From positions 1 to 26,981 of the forward strand of contig CBDUXP010000054.1 in assembly GCA_965371225.1 (NCBI GenBank): DNA of 26,981 nt, given 5' to 3'. The first letter of the stretch is position 1, and each line of letters starts with the position of its first letter. Positions 15,205-23,068 of this stretch are shown one piece after another. The position numbers and the translations under genes were made by a program. The notes beneath the pieces were generated by a model. That model made no database searches, was not told where the DNA came from, and saw nothing but the letters and a program-made list of their open reading frames with translations. This DNA is from CBDUXP01 sp965371225 [NCBI: uncultured bacterium]. Its GTDB lineage: Bacteria > Abyssobacteria > SURF-5 > CBDUXP01.

Positions 15205-18200
15205 ATGATGCGCTTCGGGGAGGGGACGGGCCGGCAGAAGGCGCTGTTCGGGCTGATCGTCGGCGTGTTCGTCATGGCGGTTGGGCTGGAAATGTACCTT
15301 GGCTACCAGTTCGAGGGGCGCCCGGACCCTGGCTTCGAGTGGGTGCCAAGCCGTACACCTCCGGACTTCCTCCTGCCTATGCGTGCGGACGTGGCGGAGA
15401 TGGGTCTCGTGTTCGGCAGCCGGTGGGAAACCGTGAACGGGGTGCCGGCGGCCGACAAGCATGGCGTCGAGGGTTGGGCGCTCCTCGACCTCGAGATCGG
15501 CGCGGTCAACGTGCTGACGATCCGCCAACCGGGCGGCGCGCGCCTGGAGCTGAAGATCCCCGTCACGGCAAAGACCTGGGGAAACATGTGGTTTATCCAG
15601 CGTGGGAACATCCTCGTCGGGACGCTGTATTTCCTCACCGGCGTCCTGTTCTTCCTCCTGCGCCCTTACGAAGCGACAAGTTGGGCGCTCCTCTGCGGCG
15701 GATCGTTCGTGGGCGCGCAGATGTTCCAGTTGTTCGCCTGGTGGCCGGGTGAGGATTTCTACAACGTGGTTTCCAGCGGCCTCGTCGGCGTCGGCACCGT
15801 CAGCCTGTACCATGGCGCGCTCGCGTTCCCCGTCCCGCACCGGTGGCTGAGGCGGGTCCCCCGTATGGCCGGCTGGCTCTATGTGGGCGCGCTGCCGCCC
15901 GCCGCCCTGTGGGTGGTCTCTTTCGTCGCACCAGAGCGGGGACGCCCCGATCTGACAGGCACCGTCATGGTCGCCAACTGGGGCCTGATCCTGCTCGGCT
16001 TCTGCCTGTTTGTGGGCCGGCAGTGCGTCTGGGCCGTCGGCCGCCGGGACCGCGCGATCCAGCAGCGGGCGCGGCTGCTCTTGGTCGGCTTCGCCGCCGC
16101 CTTTCTCCCGATTACCAGCGTGACAATCCTCCGGACAGCGTTCGGCCTGTTGCTGGCCGTGCCCCCGTCTGTCGTGCAGCCCCTCGTACTCGCGTTCCCC
16201 CTCGCGCTCGGGTACGCCATGGTGCGCAACGACATGTTCGACGCGCGGCTCGCGGTCCGGCGCGCGGGGGCGTACGCCCTGGCGGGCGCGGCGGCTGCGG
16301 GGCTCGTGTGGGCGGGCGGGCAAGTATCTGCGCTGCTATCGGCGGTGCTGCTGCTGCCCGTGCTCTACCTGGCGCCGCGCTTCCATACCCGGCTGAATGG
16401 ACTGCTGTACCCGCGGCGGGCGCAGTTGCCCGACCTGCGGCGCACCATCGGCGACGAGTTACTCGCGTGCACGACGCGCGCCGATGTCTTGCACGTGCTC
16501 GCCGGGGCACCGCCGCGCGTGTGCGACACGGACAGCGGCGCGGCGTTCCTGTTGCCCGGCGCGACGGACGAGCGGGAGCACATCAGCGGCAGCGGCGACT
16601 CCGACGTGTCGGCGCTCCACAATCTGGGCGAGGAACCGTTGGTGCAAATGCTGGTGGCCGGCCGGGAGACCATCAAGCGGGAGAGCCTGCGCGTGGACCC
16701 GCGCTTCGCAAAGATCTCGCAGGAGTCCCGCGCGTGTATGGACCGGTTAAACGCGAGCGTGCTGTTGCCCATCGAACGCGACGGCAAGGTCATCGGCGGA
16801 CTCGCGGTGGGGCCGCACGAGTCCGGGGACGTGTTCGATCCCGCAGAGTTGGAGCTGTTGCGCGAGCTTTCGCACCAAGCGGTGCAAGCGCTGGACGTGG
16901 CGCAACTGCGTGAGCGGAGCAGCGATCCTGCGGGGGGCCCCGCCACGCAGCGGATACCGGCCGGCGGGACGGAAGAGATCCGGCTGCCGAGCGTCGCGGG
17001 CGGGCGGTACGTGGCCGAGCGGTCGCTGGGGGAGGGCGGGTTCAAGCGCGTGTATCTGGCGCGGGACACGCGGCTGCAGCGGGAAGTCGCGCTGGCGATG
17101 ATCCGGCCCGAACGGTTGTCCGACGCCGGCCGCAAACGCATCGAACGCGAGGCGCAGGCCATGGCGCGGTTCGGCACGCATGCGCACATCGTCGCCGTGT
17201 ACGACATCGGCGAGGACGCGGGGCAGTTGTACATCGTGAACGAGTACATGCCCGGCGGCAGTCTGGAAGACCGGCTCGACGGGGGCACGCTGCCTGTTCC
17301 CGACGCCCTGCGCATCGCGAGCGAACTGTGCGACGCGCTCGTGGCCGCGCACAAGGCCGACATCGTGCACCGGGACGTCAAACCCGCCAATGTGTGGTTC
17401 TCCGCTACCCACTCCGCCAAGCTCGGCGACTTCGGGCTGGCGTTGGCGCGGGAGGAGTCGCGCATCACGGAAGAGGGTGCGGTGGTGGGCACCGTCGCGT
17501 ACATGGCGCCCGAACAGGCGCGCGGCGAAACTCCGGTGCCGCAGAGCGATCTCTACGCGCTCGGCGTCGTGCTCTACGAAATGCTCGCGGGCCGATTGCC
17601 GTTCACTGGCCCGCCCGCCGCCATCCTCGACCAGCACCGCAACGCAACGCCCAACCCACCGACCACGCACAACGGGAACGTACCGCCCGACCTTGACGCC
17701 CTCATCCTGCACCTCCTCGCCAAAGCCCCCGCCGACCGCCCGGCGACCGCCGCCGCCGTCCGGGAGCGCCTGCGCGCCATCGGGAGCGAAACAAGCGGTG
17801 CAACGGAAGAGTTGCCCGTGCCCGCCTTCGCCGCAGTGAGTGCGCCCGCCGACATCTTCGTCGGGCGGGAGGCCGAGCTGGCGCGGGCGGAGGGTTTGCT
17901 GGCCGAGGCAGTGCGCGGCCGGGGGAAGGTGCTGCTGCTGGTGGGCGAGCCGGGGATCGGGAAGACGCGGCTGGCGACGGAGTGCCTGCGGGCGGCGGAA
18001 ACACAGGGCATGCGGGTGCTGTGGGGCCGGTGTTACGAAGGCGAGGGCGCGCCCGCGTTCTGGCCCTGGGTGCAGATCCTGCGCGCGTACGTGCGCGACG
18101 CGGATGCGGAACAACTGCGCGCGGAACTGGGCGACGGCGCGGCGCACGTGGCGCAGGTGGTGTCGGACATCCGCACGCGTCTGCCCGACACGCCAGAGCC

Positions 18201-20523
18201 GCCCACGCTGGAGGGGGAGGCGGCGCGGTTCCTCCTCTTTGACAGCACGACGCGGTTCCTGAAGCGCGCCGCCGCCGCGCAGCCGCTCATGCTCGTGCTC
18301 GACGACTTGCACTGGGCGGACAAGTCGTCGCTCTTGCTGTTGCAATTCCTCGCGTGCGAGCTGGCCGACGCGCCGCTGTTCGTGGTGGGCACGTACCGCG
18401 ACGTGGAGGTGGACAAGGACCACCCGCTGGCCGAAGTGCTTGGGCAGCTCGCGCGCGAGCCGGTCAGCGAGCGGGTGCACCTGGGTGGGCTGTCGGAATC
18501 GGCGGTGACGGAGTTGGTGGAGGGCGATGACCCGGCCCTCGCACACGCCGTCTACGCACAGACGGAAGGGAACCCGTTCTTCATTCAGGAGACCCTGCGG
18601 CATTTGGCCGACACGGGCGGCAACATCGCCCACATGGGGGTGCCCGAAGGTGTGCGCGACGTGATCCGCCTGCGCCTGTCCCGCCTGCCCGACGCGTGTG
18701 TGGCCCTGCTGACCGTCGGCGCAGTTGGCGGCCGCGACTTCGACCGCCCCATGTTAGGGGCGGCCGGCGCGATGCCTGAGGCGGAAGTGCTCGACACCGC
18801 CGCGGTTGCGGCGCAGGCCGGACTTATCGAGGAAAGCACCGGGCGCCCCGGCCACTACCGCTTTGTCCACGCGCTCATCCGCGAAACGCTCTACGACGAT
18901 CTCGTGCCGTCCCGCCGCGCGCAGTTGCATCGCGCGGTCGGCGAAGCGCTCGAAACCCGCCACGCGCCCGACCTCACCCCGCACCTGGCCGCGCTCGCGC
19001 ACCACTTCACCGAAGCCCTCCCCGCTGGCGGCGACCCGGCCAAGGCGATTGCCTACGGCATCCGCGCCGCCGAACGTGCGAACGCCCAGAGCGCGTACGA
19101 CGACGCGGCGGCCCACTATGAGCGCGCGTTGCGCGTTCAGGAGATGCAGGAGCCCCCCGACAATGTGCAGCGTTGCGATCTGCTCGTGGCGCTGGGCTGT
19201 GCACACACGGACGCTGGCGACCCGGCGCGCGGCGGGGAGGCCTTTGTGCGCGCGACGGTGCTGGCGCGGACGCTGCCCGCCGCGGAACAGTTCGCGAACG
19301 CCGTCTTGGGCTTGCAGCGGGCCCGCATCGTCTTCGACCCCACCGGCGAACTCCGTGGCCTCATGGAGGAGGCCCTCGCGCTCTTGCCGAAAGGGGACAG
19401 TGCCTTGCGCGCGTCGCTTCTGGCCCGGCTGGCCTTCTTTCTGCAGCACGTGCCCGACACGGGCGAGCGCCGCATGGCGCTGTGCGCACAAGCCTTAGCC
19501 ATGGCACAGCGCGTAAACGATCCTGAAGCCCTGTTCCATGCCCACTCCGCACGGTGGTTTCTGGAGGCTCTGCCGCCGGAGGAGAGGCTCCCGGATGCCG
19601 CCGCCATCCTCAAGCTCGGGGAGGACACGGGCACCCCGGAGTGGAGCGTGGACGGATACCAGTACTGCACGTGGGTACACCTGCAACGCGGGGACCTCGC
19701 TACCGCCAAGAGTTATCTGACGCGATGGCAGGAACGGGCAGCCGCGTGCCGCCTGCCTCGCGCGGTGTTCAATTCCACATTCACCCAGGGCGGGTGCGCG
19801 CTGTTGGCTGGGCGGTTCGAAGAAGCCGAACGGGTGGCAGCCCAGCTCTTGAACGTGGGCCGGCGTATAGCGGCGGTTCCCGCCGCCGACGCCTACGGCA
19901 TTTTGAGGTTTGCCCGACGCTGGGTGCAGGGTCAGCTCGGCGAAGAGCCGGAGCAAGTTTGGGCGGAAGCAGCCATGCGGTATCCGGGGGTGCCAGTCTA
20001 CCGAAGCGCGCTGGCGCTGTTGCACTCCGAGCTTGGCCGACCGGAGCAGGCGCGCCAGGAATTAAACGCACTGGCGGTGCATGATTTTGCTGACCTACCG
20101 GATGACTTCGTTCTCTCTACGCTCCTTGTCCTCCTGAGCGAAGTGGCGGCAGCGTTAGGTGATACTCGCCGTGCGGCGCTGCTCTATGACTTGTTGCGCC
20201 CGCGTGCCGACCGCTGGCTCGGATTGGGTGGGAATGTGGTGTACGTGGGTTCTGCCGCCCACTGGCTGGGGCTGCTGGCGACGACGCTGGAGCAGTGGAC
20301 GGATGCGGAGGCGCACTTCGAGGCGGCGGTGGGCAGCAACGGCCGCAACGGCGCGCGGCCGTTCCTGGCGCGGACGCAGTTCGAGTACGCGCGCATGCTC
20401 CTCGCGCGCGGCGCGGAAGCAGATCGAGAGAAGGCGCGGGGGCTGCTGACCGAGGCGGCCGCCACGGCGGAAGAGTTGGGCATGCCACCGCTCCTCCGCG
20501 ACGCGCGCGCCGCGCTGGCCTGA
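15205..20523 (+). CDS. ComP-like transmembrane sensor fused to GAF, Ser/Thr kinase-like, STAND ATPase and TPR domains
   Basis: A 1772-residue receptor. TM1 (about 9-30) is followed by an external segment with a PDZ-like stretch (WETVNGVPAADK near 73). About eight more hydrophobic helices end in ALGYAMVRNDMFDARLAVRR, the motif of ComP-type and related histidine-kinase sensors. A GAF domain covers about 411-570. The kinase-like domain (about 601-862) has G-loop G609-E-G-G, E649, HRDVKPAN (H722, R723, D724), DFG (D742) and APE (768-770), but no Lys at the VAIK position. A STAND/AAA_16 ATPase starts FVGRE near 882, with Walker A GEPGIGKT (914-921) and Walker B LMLVLDDLHWAD (D1033, D1034). From about 1110 to the end it is helical and TPR-like. 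Start is ATG 15205 or 15208, after AGGAGA; an upstream GTG lacks support. The layout partly resembles mycobacterial PknK, but the membrane sensor is different. Confidence 0.9.
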   Translation: MMRFGEGTGRQKALFGLIVGVFVMAVGLEMYLGYQFEGRPDPGFEWVPSRTPPDFLLPMRADVAEMGLVFGSRWETVNGVPAADKHGVEGWALLDLEIGAVNVLTIRQPGGARLELKIPVTAKTWGNMWFIQRGNILVGTLYFLTGVLFFLLRPYEATSWALLCGGSFVGAQMFQLFAWWPGEDFYNVVSSGLVGVGTVSLYHGALAFPVPHRWLRRVPRMAGWLYVGALPPAALWVVSFVAPERGRPDLTGTVMVANWGLILLGFCLFVGRQCVWAVGRRDRAIQQRARLLLVGFAAAFLPITSVTILRTAFGLLLAVPPSVVQPLVLAFPLALGYAMVRNDMFDARLAVRRAGAYALAGAAAAGLVWAGGQVSALLSAVLLLPVLYLAPRFHTRLNGLLYPRRAQLPDLRRTIGDELLACTTRADVLHVLAGAPPRVCDTDSGAAFLLPGATDEREHISGSGDSDVSALHNLGEEPLVQMLVAGRETIKRESLRVDPRFAKISQESRACMDRLNASVLLPIERDGKVIGGLAVGPHESGDVFDPAELELLRELSHQAVQALDVAQLRERSSDPAGGPATQRIPAGGTEEIRLPSVAGGRYVAERSLGEGGFKRVYLARDTRLQREVALAMIRPERLSDAGRKRIEREAQAMARFGTHAHIVAVYDIGEDAGQLYIVNEYMPGGSLEDRLDGGTLPVPDALRIASELCDALVAAHKADIVHRDVKPANVWFSATHSAKLGDFGLALAREESRITEEGAVVGTVAYMAPEQARGETPVPQSDLYALGVVLYEMLAGRLPFTGPPAAILDQHRNATPNPPTTHNGNVPPDLDALILHLLAKAPADRPATAAAVRERLRAIGSETSGATEELPVPAFAAVSAPADIFVGREAELARAEGLLAEAVRGRGKVLLLVGEPGIGKTRLATECLRAAETQGMRVLWGRCYEGEGAPAFWPWVQILRAYVRDADAEQLRAELGDGAAHVAQVVSDIRTRLPDTPEPPTLEGEAARFLLFDSTTRFLKRAAAAQPLMLVLDDLHWADKSSLLLLQFLACELADAPLFVVGTYRDVEVDKDHPLAEVLGQLAREPVSERVHLGGLSESAVTELVEGDDPALAHAVYAQTEGNPFFIQETLRHLADTGGNIAHMGVPEGVRDVIRLRLSRLPDACVALLTVGAVGGRDFDRPMLGAAGAMPEAEVLDTAAVAAQAGLIEESTGRPGHYRFVHALIRETLYDDLVPSRRAQLHRAVGEALETRHAPDLTPHLAALAHHFTEALPAGGDPAKAIAYGIRAAERANAQSAYDDAAAHYERALRVQEMQEPPDNVQRCDLLVALGCAHTDAGDPARGGEAFVRATVLARTLPAAEQFANAVLGLQRARIVFDPTGELRGLMEEALALLPKGDSALRASLLARLAFFLQHVPDTGERRMALCAQALAMAQRVNDPEALFHAHSARWFLEALPPEERLPDAAAILKLGEDTGTPEWSVDGYQYCTWVHLQRGDLATAKSYLTRWQERAAACRLPRAVFNSTFTQGGCALLAGRFEEAERVAAQLLNVGRRIAAVPAADAYGILRFARRWVQGQLGEEPEQVWAEAAMRYPGVPVYRSALALLHSELGRPEQARQELNALAVHDFADLPDDFVLSTLLVLLSEVAAALGDTRRAALLYDLLRPRADRWLGLGGNVVYVGSAAHWLGLLATTLEQWTDAEAHFEAAVGSNGRNGARPFLARTQFEYARMLLARGAEADREKARGLLTEAAATAEELGMPPLLRDARAALA

Positions 20524-20525
20524 TG

Positions 20526-20555
20526 CGGGCCGGTCTGAAGACCGGCCCCTACCAA
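20526..20555 (-). repeat. REP-like GTAG hairpin, copy 1
   Basis: Read on the minus strand, TTGGTAGGGGCC begins a hairpin with a 10-bp stem (GGGCCGGTCT and AGACCGGCCC) around two central bases. Thirty bases (20526-20555) are identical to 21046-21075. The GTAG foot plus stem is the layout of RAYT-type REP elements. It lies 3 bases after the receptor stop codon and may also act as an mRNA 3'-end structure. Confidence 0.7.
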
Positions 20556-21045
20556 AGTTCTTTGTAGGGCACGGGTGCGTAGCTGGGCCGCGCGCCGGTC
20601 GGCAGAATCTTTAACACCTTCGTCGTGGCCGCGGGCGCGCGCGTGTGGTTCACTGTTTCATGCCCCCGTGCGTCGCAAGATCAACGCAAGACAATAGGCG
20701 GCGCGCTGGACGGGCACGCCACCCGGCGGTAAGGGAAATTACGAAACGAACCCATGGCAGGTCGGGGGGCGGGCAAGTGCTGCTGCGGTGCGAGGTTCGG
20801 ACGATGGGAAGGCGGTGAGGCGTTAACACGGATGACAGAAACTCAGGACGCCAGGTTGGGGATCGTGCCCCCAATGCCGGACACGGTACGGCCCAGGCAA
20901 TTCGGCGAGGTGGCGCTGCAGAGGCGCGCGCGCATGCTGCGCACCGACGCCGCCGCATGACGCCGCGAGCGCCGCGCAGGTACGTGGCATCTTGCACTCG
21001 GCGCCGGTGTAGACAGCGCGGCCGATTATTTGGGGTTGCCGGCAT

Positions 21046-21075
21046 CGGGCCGGTCTGAAGACCGGCCCCTACCAA
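21046..21075 (-). repeat. REP-like GTAG hairpin, copy 2
   Basis: Identical over 30 bases and in the same orientation as copy 1 at 20526-20555. It lies 5 bases after the rarA stop codon, where the 10-bp stem could protect or terminate the rarA transcript, though no T-run follows it. Confidence 0.7.
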
Positions 21076-21080
21076 GATCT

Positions 21081-22424
21081 TCAGGTATCGGCGTTCGTGT
21101 CCGGCTTGTTCCGGCGTGCCGCGCGCCACTGCTTCAGGCGTTTCGCTTGCTCCGCTTCGTGGCCCTGATCGGACGGTTCGTAAAAGGTCCGGTCCACGCC
21201 GTAGTCCTGCGCGACGAAGTGCCCCGGATGCTGGTGCGGAAATTCGTAGCCGTCGCCGTGGCCGAGCTGCTTGGCACCGCGATAGCTGGCATCCCGCAGG
21301 TGCGGCGGCACGGGGCGGGTCGGCTCGTCCCGCACCGCCTGGCGCGCGGCGCTGATGGCGCGCGTGCTCGCGTTGCTTTTCGGCGCGCACGCCAGGTACG
21401 TGGTGGCCTGGGCGAGCGTCAACTGCGCTTCCGGGAGGCCGATGAATTCGCTGATCCGCATGGCGGCATTCGCGACCACGATGCCCAGCGGATCGGCGTT
21501 GCCGATGTCCTCCGATGCGAGGATGCACAGCCGCCGCGCAATGAACCGCGGATCCTCGCCTGCTTCGAGCATCTTCGCCAGCCAGTAGACCGCCGCGTCC
21601 GGGTCCGAGCCGCGCACGCTCTTGATGAACGCAGAGATCGTGTCGTAGTGGTCGTCCCCCGTCCCGTCGTACACGATCGCTTTGCGCTGGATCGATTCCT
21701 CGGCGATGGCCTGCGTGAGATGAATGCGCCCCGCCCCATCCGGCTCGGTGGTTTTCGCCGCGATCTCCAGGGCGGTGATGGCGCGCCGCGCGTCCCCGTC
21801 CGCATACGCGACCAGGTGCTCCAGCGCGTCCTCATCCGCGTCGATGGGCAGGGCGCCCAGGCCGCGTTCCGCGTCCTGCAGCGTGCGGCGCAAGACCGTC
21901 ATGAGGTCCTCGGGCGTGTGCGGCACGAGCTGAAAGATTTGCGAGCGGGAGATGAGCGGGGCGTTGATCGCGAAGAAGGGGTTCTCCGTGGTCGCGCCGA
22001 TGCAGGTGATCGTCCCGTCTTCCACGTGGGGCAGCAGCCCGTCCTGCTGCGCTTTGTTGAACCGGTGGATTTCGTCCACGAACACGATGGTGCGGCGCCC
22101 GTCCGTGCTGTGCCGCTGCTTGGCCTTCGCCACCAGCTCCCGCAGGTCCGCGATGCCGCTGGTCACGGCGTTTAGCCGCTCGAAGGCCGACTGCGTGTTG
22201 TGCGCGATGATGCGGGCCAGGGCCGTCTTCCCGCTGCCAGGGGGGCCGGACAGGATGATGGAGCCCACCCGATCCGCCTCGATGGCCCGGCGCAACAGCT
22301 TGCCCGGCCCCAGGATATGGGCCTGGCCCACGAATTCCTCGATGGTGCGGGGCGCCATCCGCCACGCCAGGGGGGCTTCCCGCTCCCGCTCCCCGGCGGT
22401 CGCGTGCTCAAACAGGTCATCCAT
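21081..22424 (-). CDS. rarA: Replication-associated recombination protein A (MgsA/RarA AAA+ ATPase)
   Basis: RarA is a clamp-loader-like ATPase, the WRNIP1/Mgs1 relative, that acts at stalled replication forks and binds SSB. The 447-residue protein has the opening LAWRMAPRTIEEFVGQAHILG and Walker A GPPGSGKTAL (60-69). Walker B with sensor region is TIVFVDEIHRFNKAQQD (D117, E118), followed by GATTENPFFAINAPLISRSQ. The C-terminal tetramerisation half includes YDTISAFIKSVRGSDPDAAV, LASEDIGNADP and YLACAPKSN. The tail is charged and variable. No ribosome binding site precedes the ATG; the candidate promoter at 22439-22468 would give only an 8-nt leader. It is divergent from the response regulator. 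Confidence 0.96.
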   Translation of the reverse strand: MDDLFEHATAGEREREAPLAWRMAPRTIEEFVGQAHILGPGKLLRRAIEADRVGSIILSGPPGSGKTALARIIAHNTQSAFERLNAVTSGIADLRELVAKAKQRHSTDGRRTIVFVDEIHRFNKAQQDGLLPHVEDGTITCIGATTENPFFAINAPLISRSQIFQLVPHTPEDLMTVLRRTLQDAERGLGALPIDADEDALEHLVAYADGDARRAITALEIAAKTTEPDGAGRIHLTQAIAEESIQRKAIVYDGTGDDHYDTISAFIKSVRGSDPDAAVYWLAKMLEAGEDPRFIARRLCILASEDIGNADPLGIVVANAAMRISEFIGLPEAQLTLAQATTYLACAPKSNASTRAISAARQAVRDEPTRPVPPHLRDASYRGAKQLGHGDGYEFPHQHPGHFVAQDYGVDRTFYEPSDQGHEAEQAKRLKQWRAARRNKPDTNADT

Positions 22425-22438
22425 AGGAACCGTGGGGC

Positions 22439-22468
22439 ATCCTACGGCAGGGCTTGTTCCGTCGGCAA
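22439..22468 (-). promoter_or_regulatory. Possible rarA promoter with very short leader
   Basis: On the minus strand TTGCCG (22468-22463) and TAGGAT (22444-22439) are separated by 18 bp. The predicted start near 22432 is about 8 bases before the rarA ATG, consistent with the missing ribosome binding site. Confidence 0.35.
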
Positions 22469-22496
22469 CGATGTAGTACCATTATTAGCACTATAA

Positions 22497-22877
22497 ATGC
22501 CCCCAGTCCCGCCACAAATCCTGGTGGTCGATGACGAGGAGGCCGTCTCCGGCCTGCTCTGCGACTTCCTGACCCTCCGCAAGTTCAGCCACGAGGCCGT
22601 GAATTCGGGCGAAGCGGCCGTGGCGTTCCTGGAACAGCAGCAGGTAGCGCTGGTGCTGTGCGATCTGCGGATGCCGGGCCTGGCGGGGGCGCCCCTGATC
22701 CGGCGCATCCAGGAGATCTCTCCGGCGGCCCATGTGGTCATCATGACCGGGGGCATGCCGGACGACGAGGACCTACTGGCCGCGCTGGATGCCGGCGCGG
22801 TCAGCCTGCTGCACAAGCCCTTCAAACTCGAAGAAGTGCAGTCCCTCTGCAACCGATTCGTCTCGCAAGCGGCCTGA
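22497..22877 (+). CDS. Single-domain response regulator (receiver only)
   Basis: A 126-residue CheY-like receiver domain with no output domain. The acidic pocket is D12-D13, the phosphoacceptor D56 is in LVLCDLRMPG, and T84 (VIMTGG) and K107 (LLHKPF) complete the active site. The usual aromatic switch residue before the Lys loop is replaced by Leu (AVSLLHKPF). No histidine kinase is next to it, so it is an orphan that may be phosphorylated by an unlinked kinase or work in a phosphorelay. No ribosome binding site precedes ATG 22497, and the upstream AT-rich TATTAG (22483-22488) would put transcription start within about two bases of the ATG. It lies between rarA and clpB. Confidence 0.92.
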   Translation: MPPVPPQILVVDDEEAVSGLLCDFLTLRKFSHEAVNSGEAAVAFLEQQQVALVLCDLRMPGLAGAPLIRRIQEISPAAHVVIMTGGMPDDEDLLAALDAGAVSLLHKPFKLEEVQSLCNRFVSQAA

Positions 22878-22988
22878 CCCGTTTCTCTTTGCCTCGGCTG
22901 AGGCGCTTCATTCTGAAACAGCCCCGGGTGCCACCGGCCCGATCTAGCCGCGTAAGCGCTTAAAAAGCCACGACTTACGGATAGCCAT

Positions 22989-23000
22989 CGGCAGCTGCCG
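22989..23000. promoter_or_regulatory. 12-bp palindrome next to the clpB promoter
   Basis: CGGCAGCTGCCG is a perfect palindrome ending 3 bases before the sigma-54 -24 element. ATAGCCAT occurs just before it (22981-22988) and again inside the promoter (23008-23015). It could bind a regulator, but no factor can be assigned and such palindromes also arise by chance. Confidence 0.3.
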
Positions 23001-23003
23001 CTC

Positions 23004-23018
23004 TGGCATAGCCATTGC
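23004..23018 (+). promoter_or_regulatory. Sigma-54 (RpoN) type promoter upstream of clpB
   Basis: TGGCATAGCCATTGC matches the RpoN consensus TGGCAY-N5-TTGC at every fixed position, with the invariant GG (23005-23006) and GC (23017-23018) ten bases apart. The predicted start near 23030 gives a leader of about 40 nt that contains the clpB ribosome binding site AAGGAG (23057-23062). Confidence 0.6.
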
Positions 23019-23068
23019 CCATAGAGGGGGTAGGTGGGCCGACTCCCGGCCCCCCGAAGGAGCTGGCT

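Larger units (their letters stand above)
20524..21080. other. Intergenic region bounded by two identical hairpin repeats; no gene supported
   Basis: About 557 bases separate the receptor gene from the rarA stop (convergent genes). Short open frames exist on both strands, but none shows recognisable protein sequence or a good start. On the minus strand, 20681 to 20549 reads as a peptide ending VLKILPTGARPSYAPVPYKELW-stop, which could be the tail of a decayed gene: it is cut off upstream by an in-frame TGA. The remainder (about 20690-21040) shows no clear feature. Confidence 0.5.

Noticed and set aside
16747-18633. 628-codon minus-strand frame inside the receptor gene
   Set aside because: Low-information Arg/His/Gly-rich translation opposite clear kinase and ATPase motifs; a frame artefact.
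20754-20960. 68-codon plus-strand ORF in the gap
   Set aside because: No ribosome binding site, no recognisable domain and odd composition; not supported as a gene.
20650-21528. 292-codon minus-strand frame through the gap and the rarA 3' end
   Set aside because: Overlaps rarA in another frame, passes through the REP-like hairpin and has no recognisable protein features.
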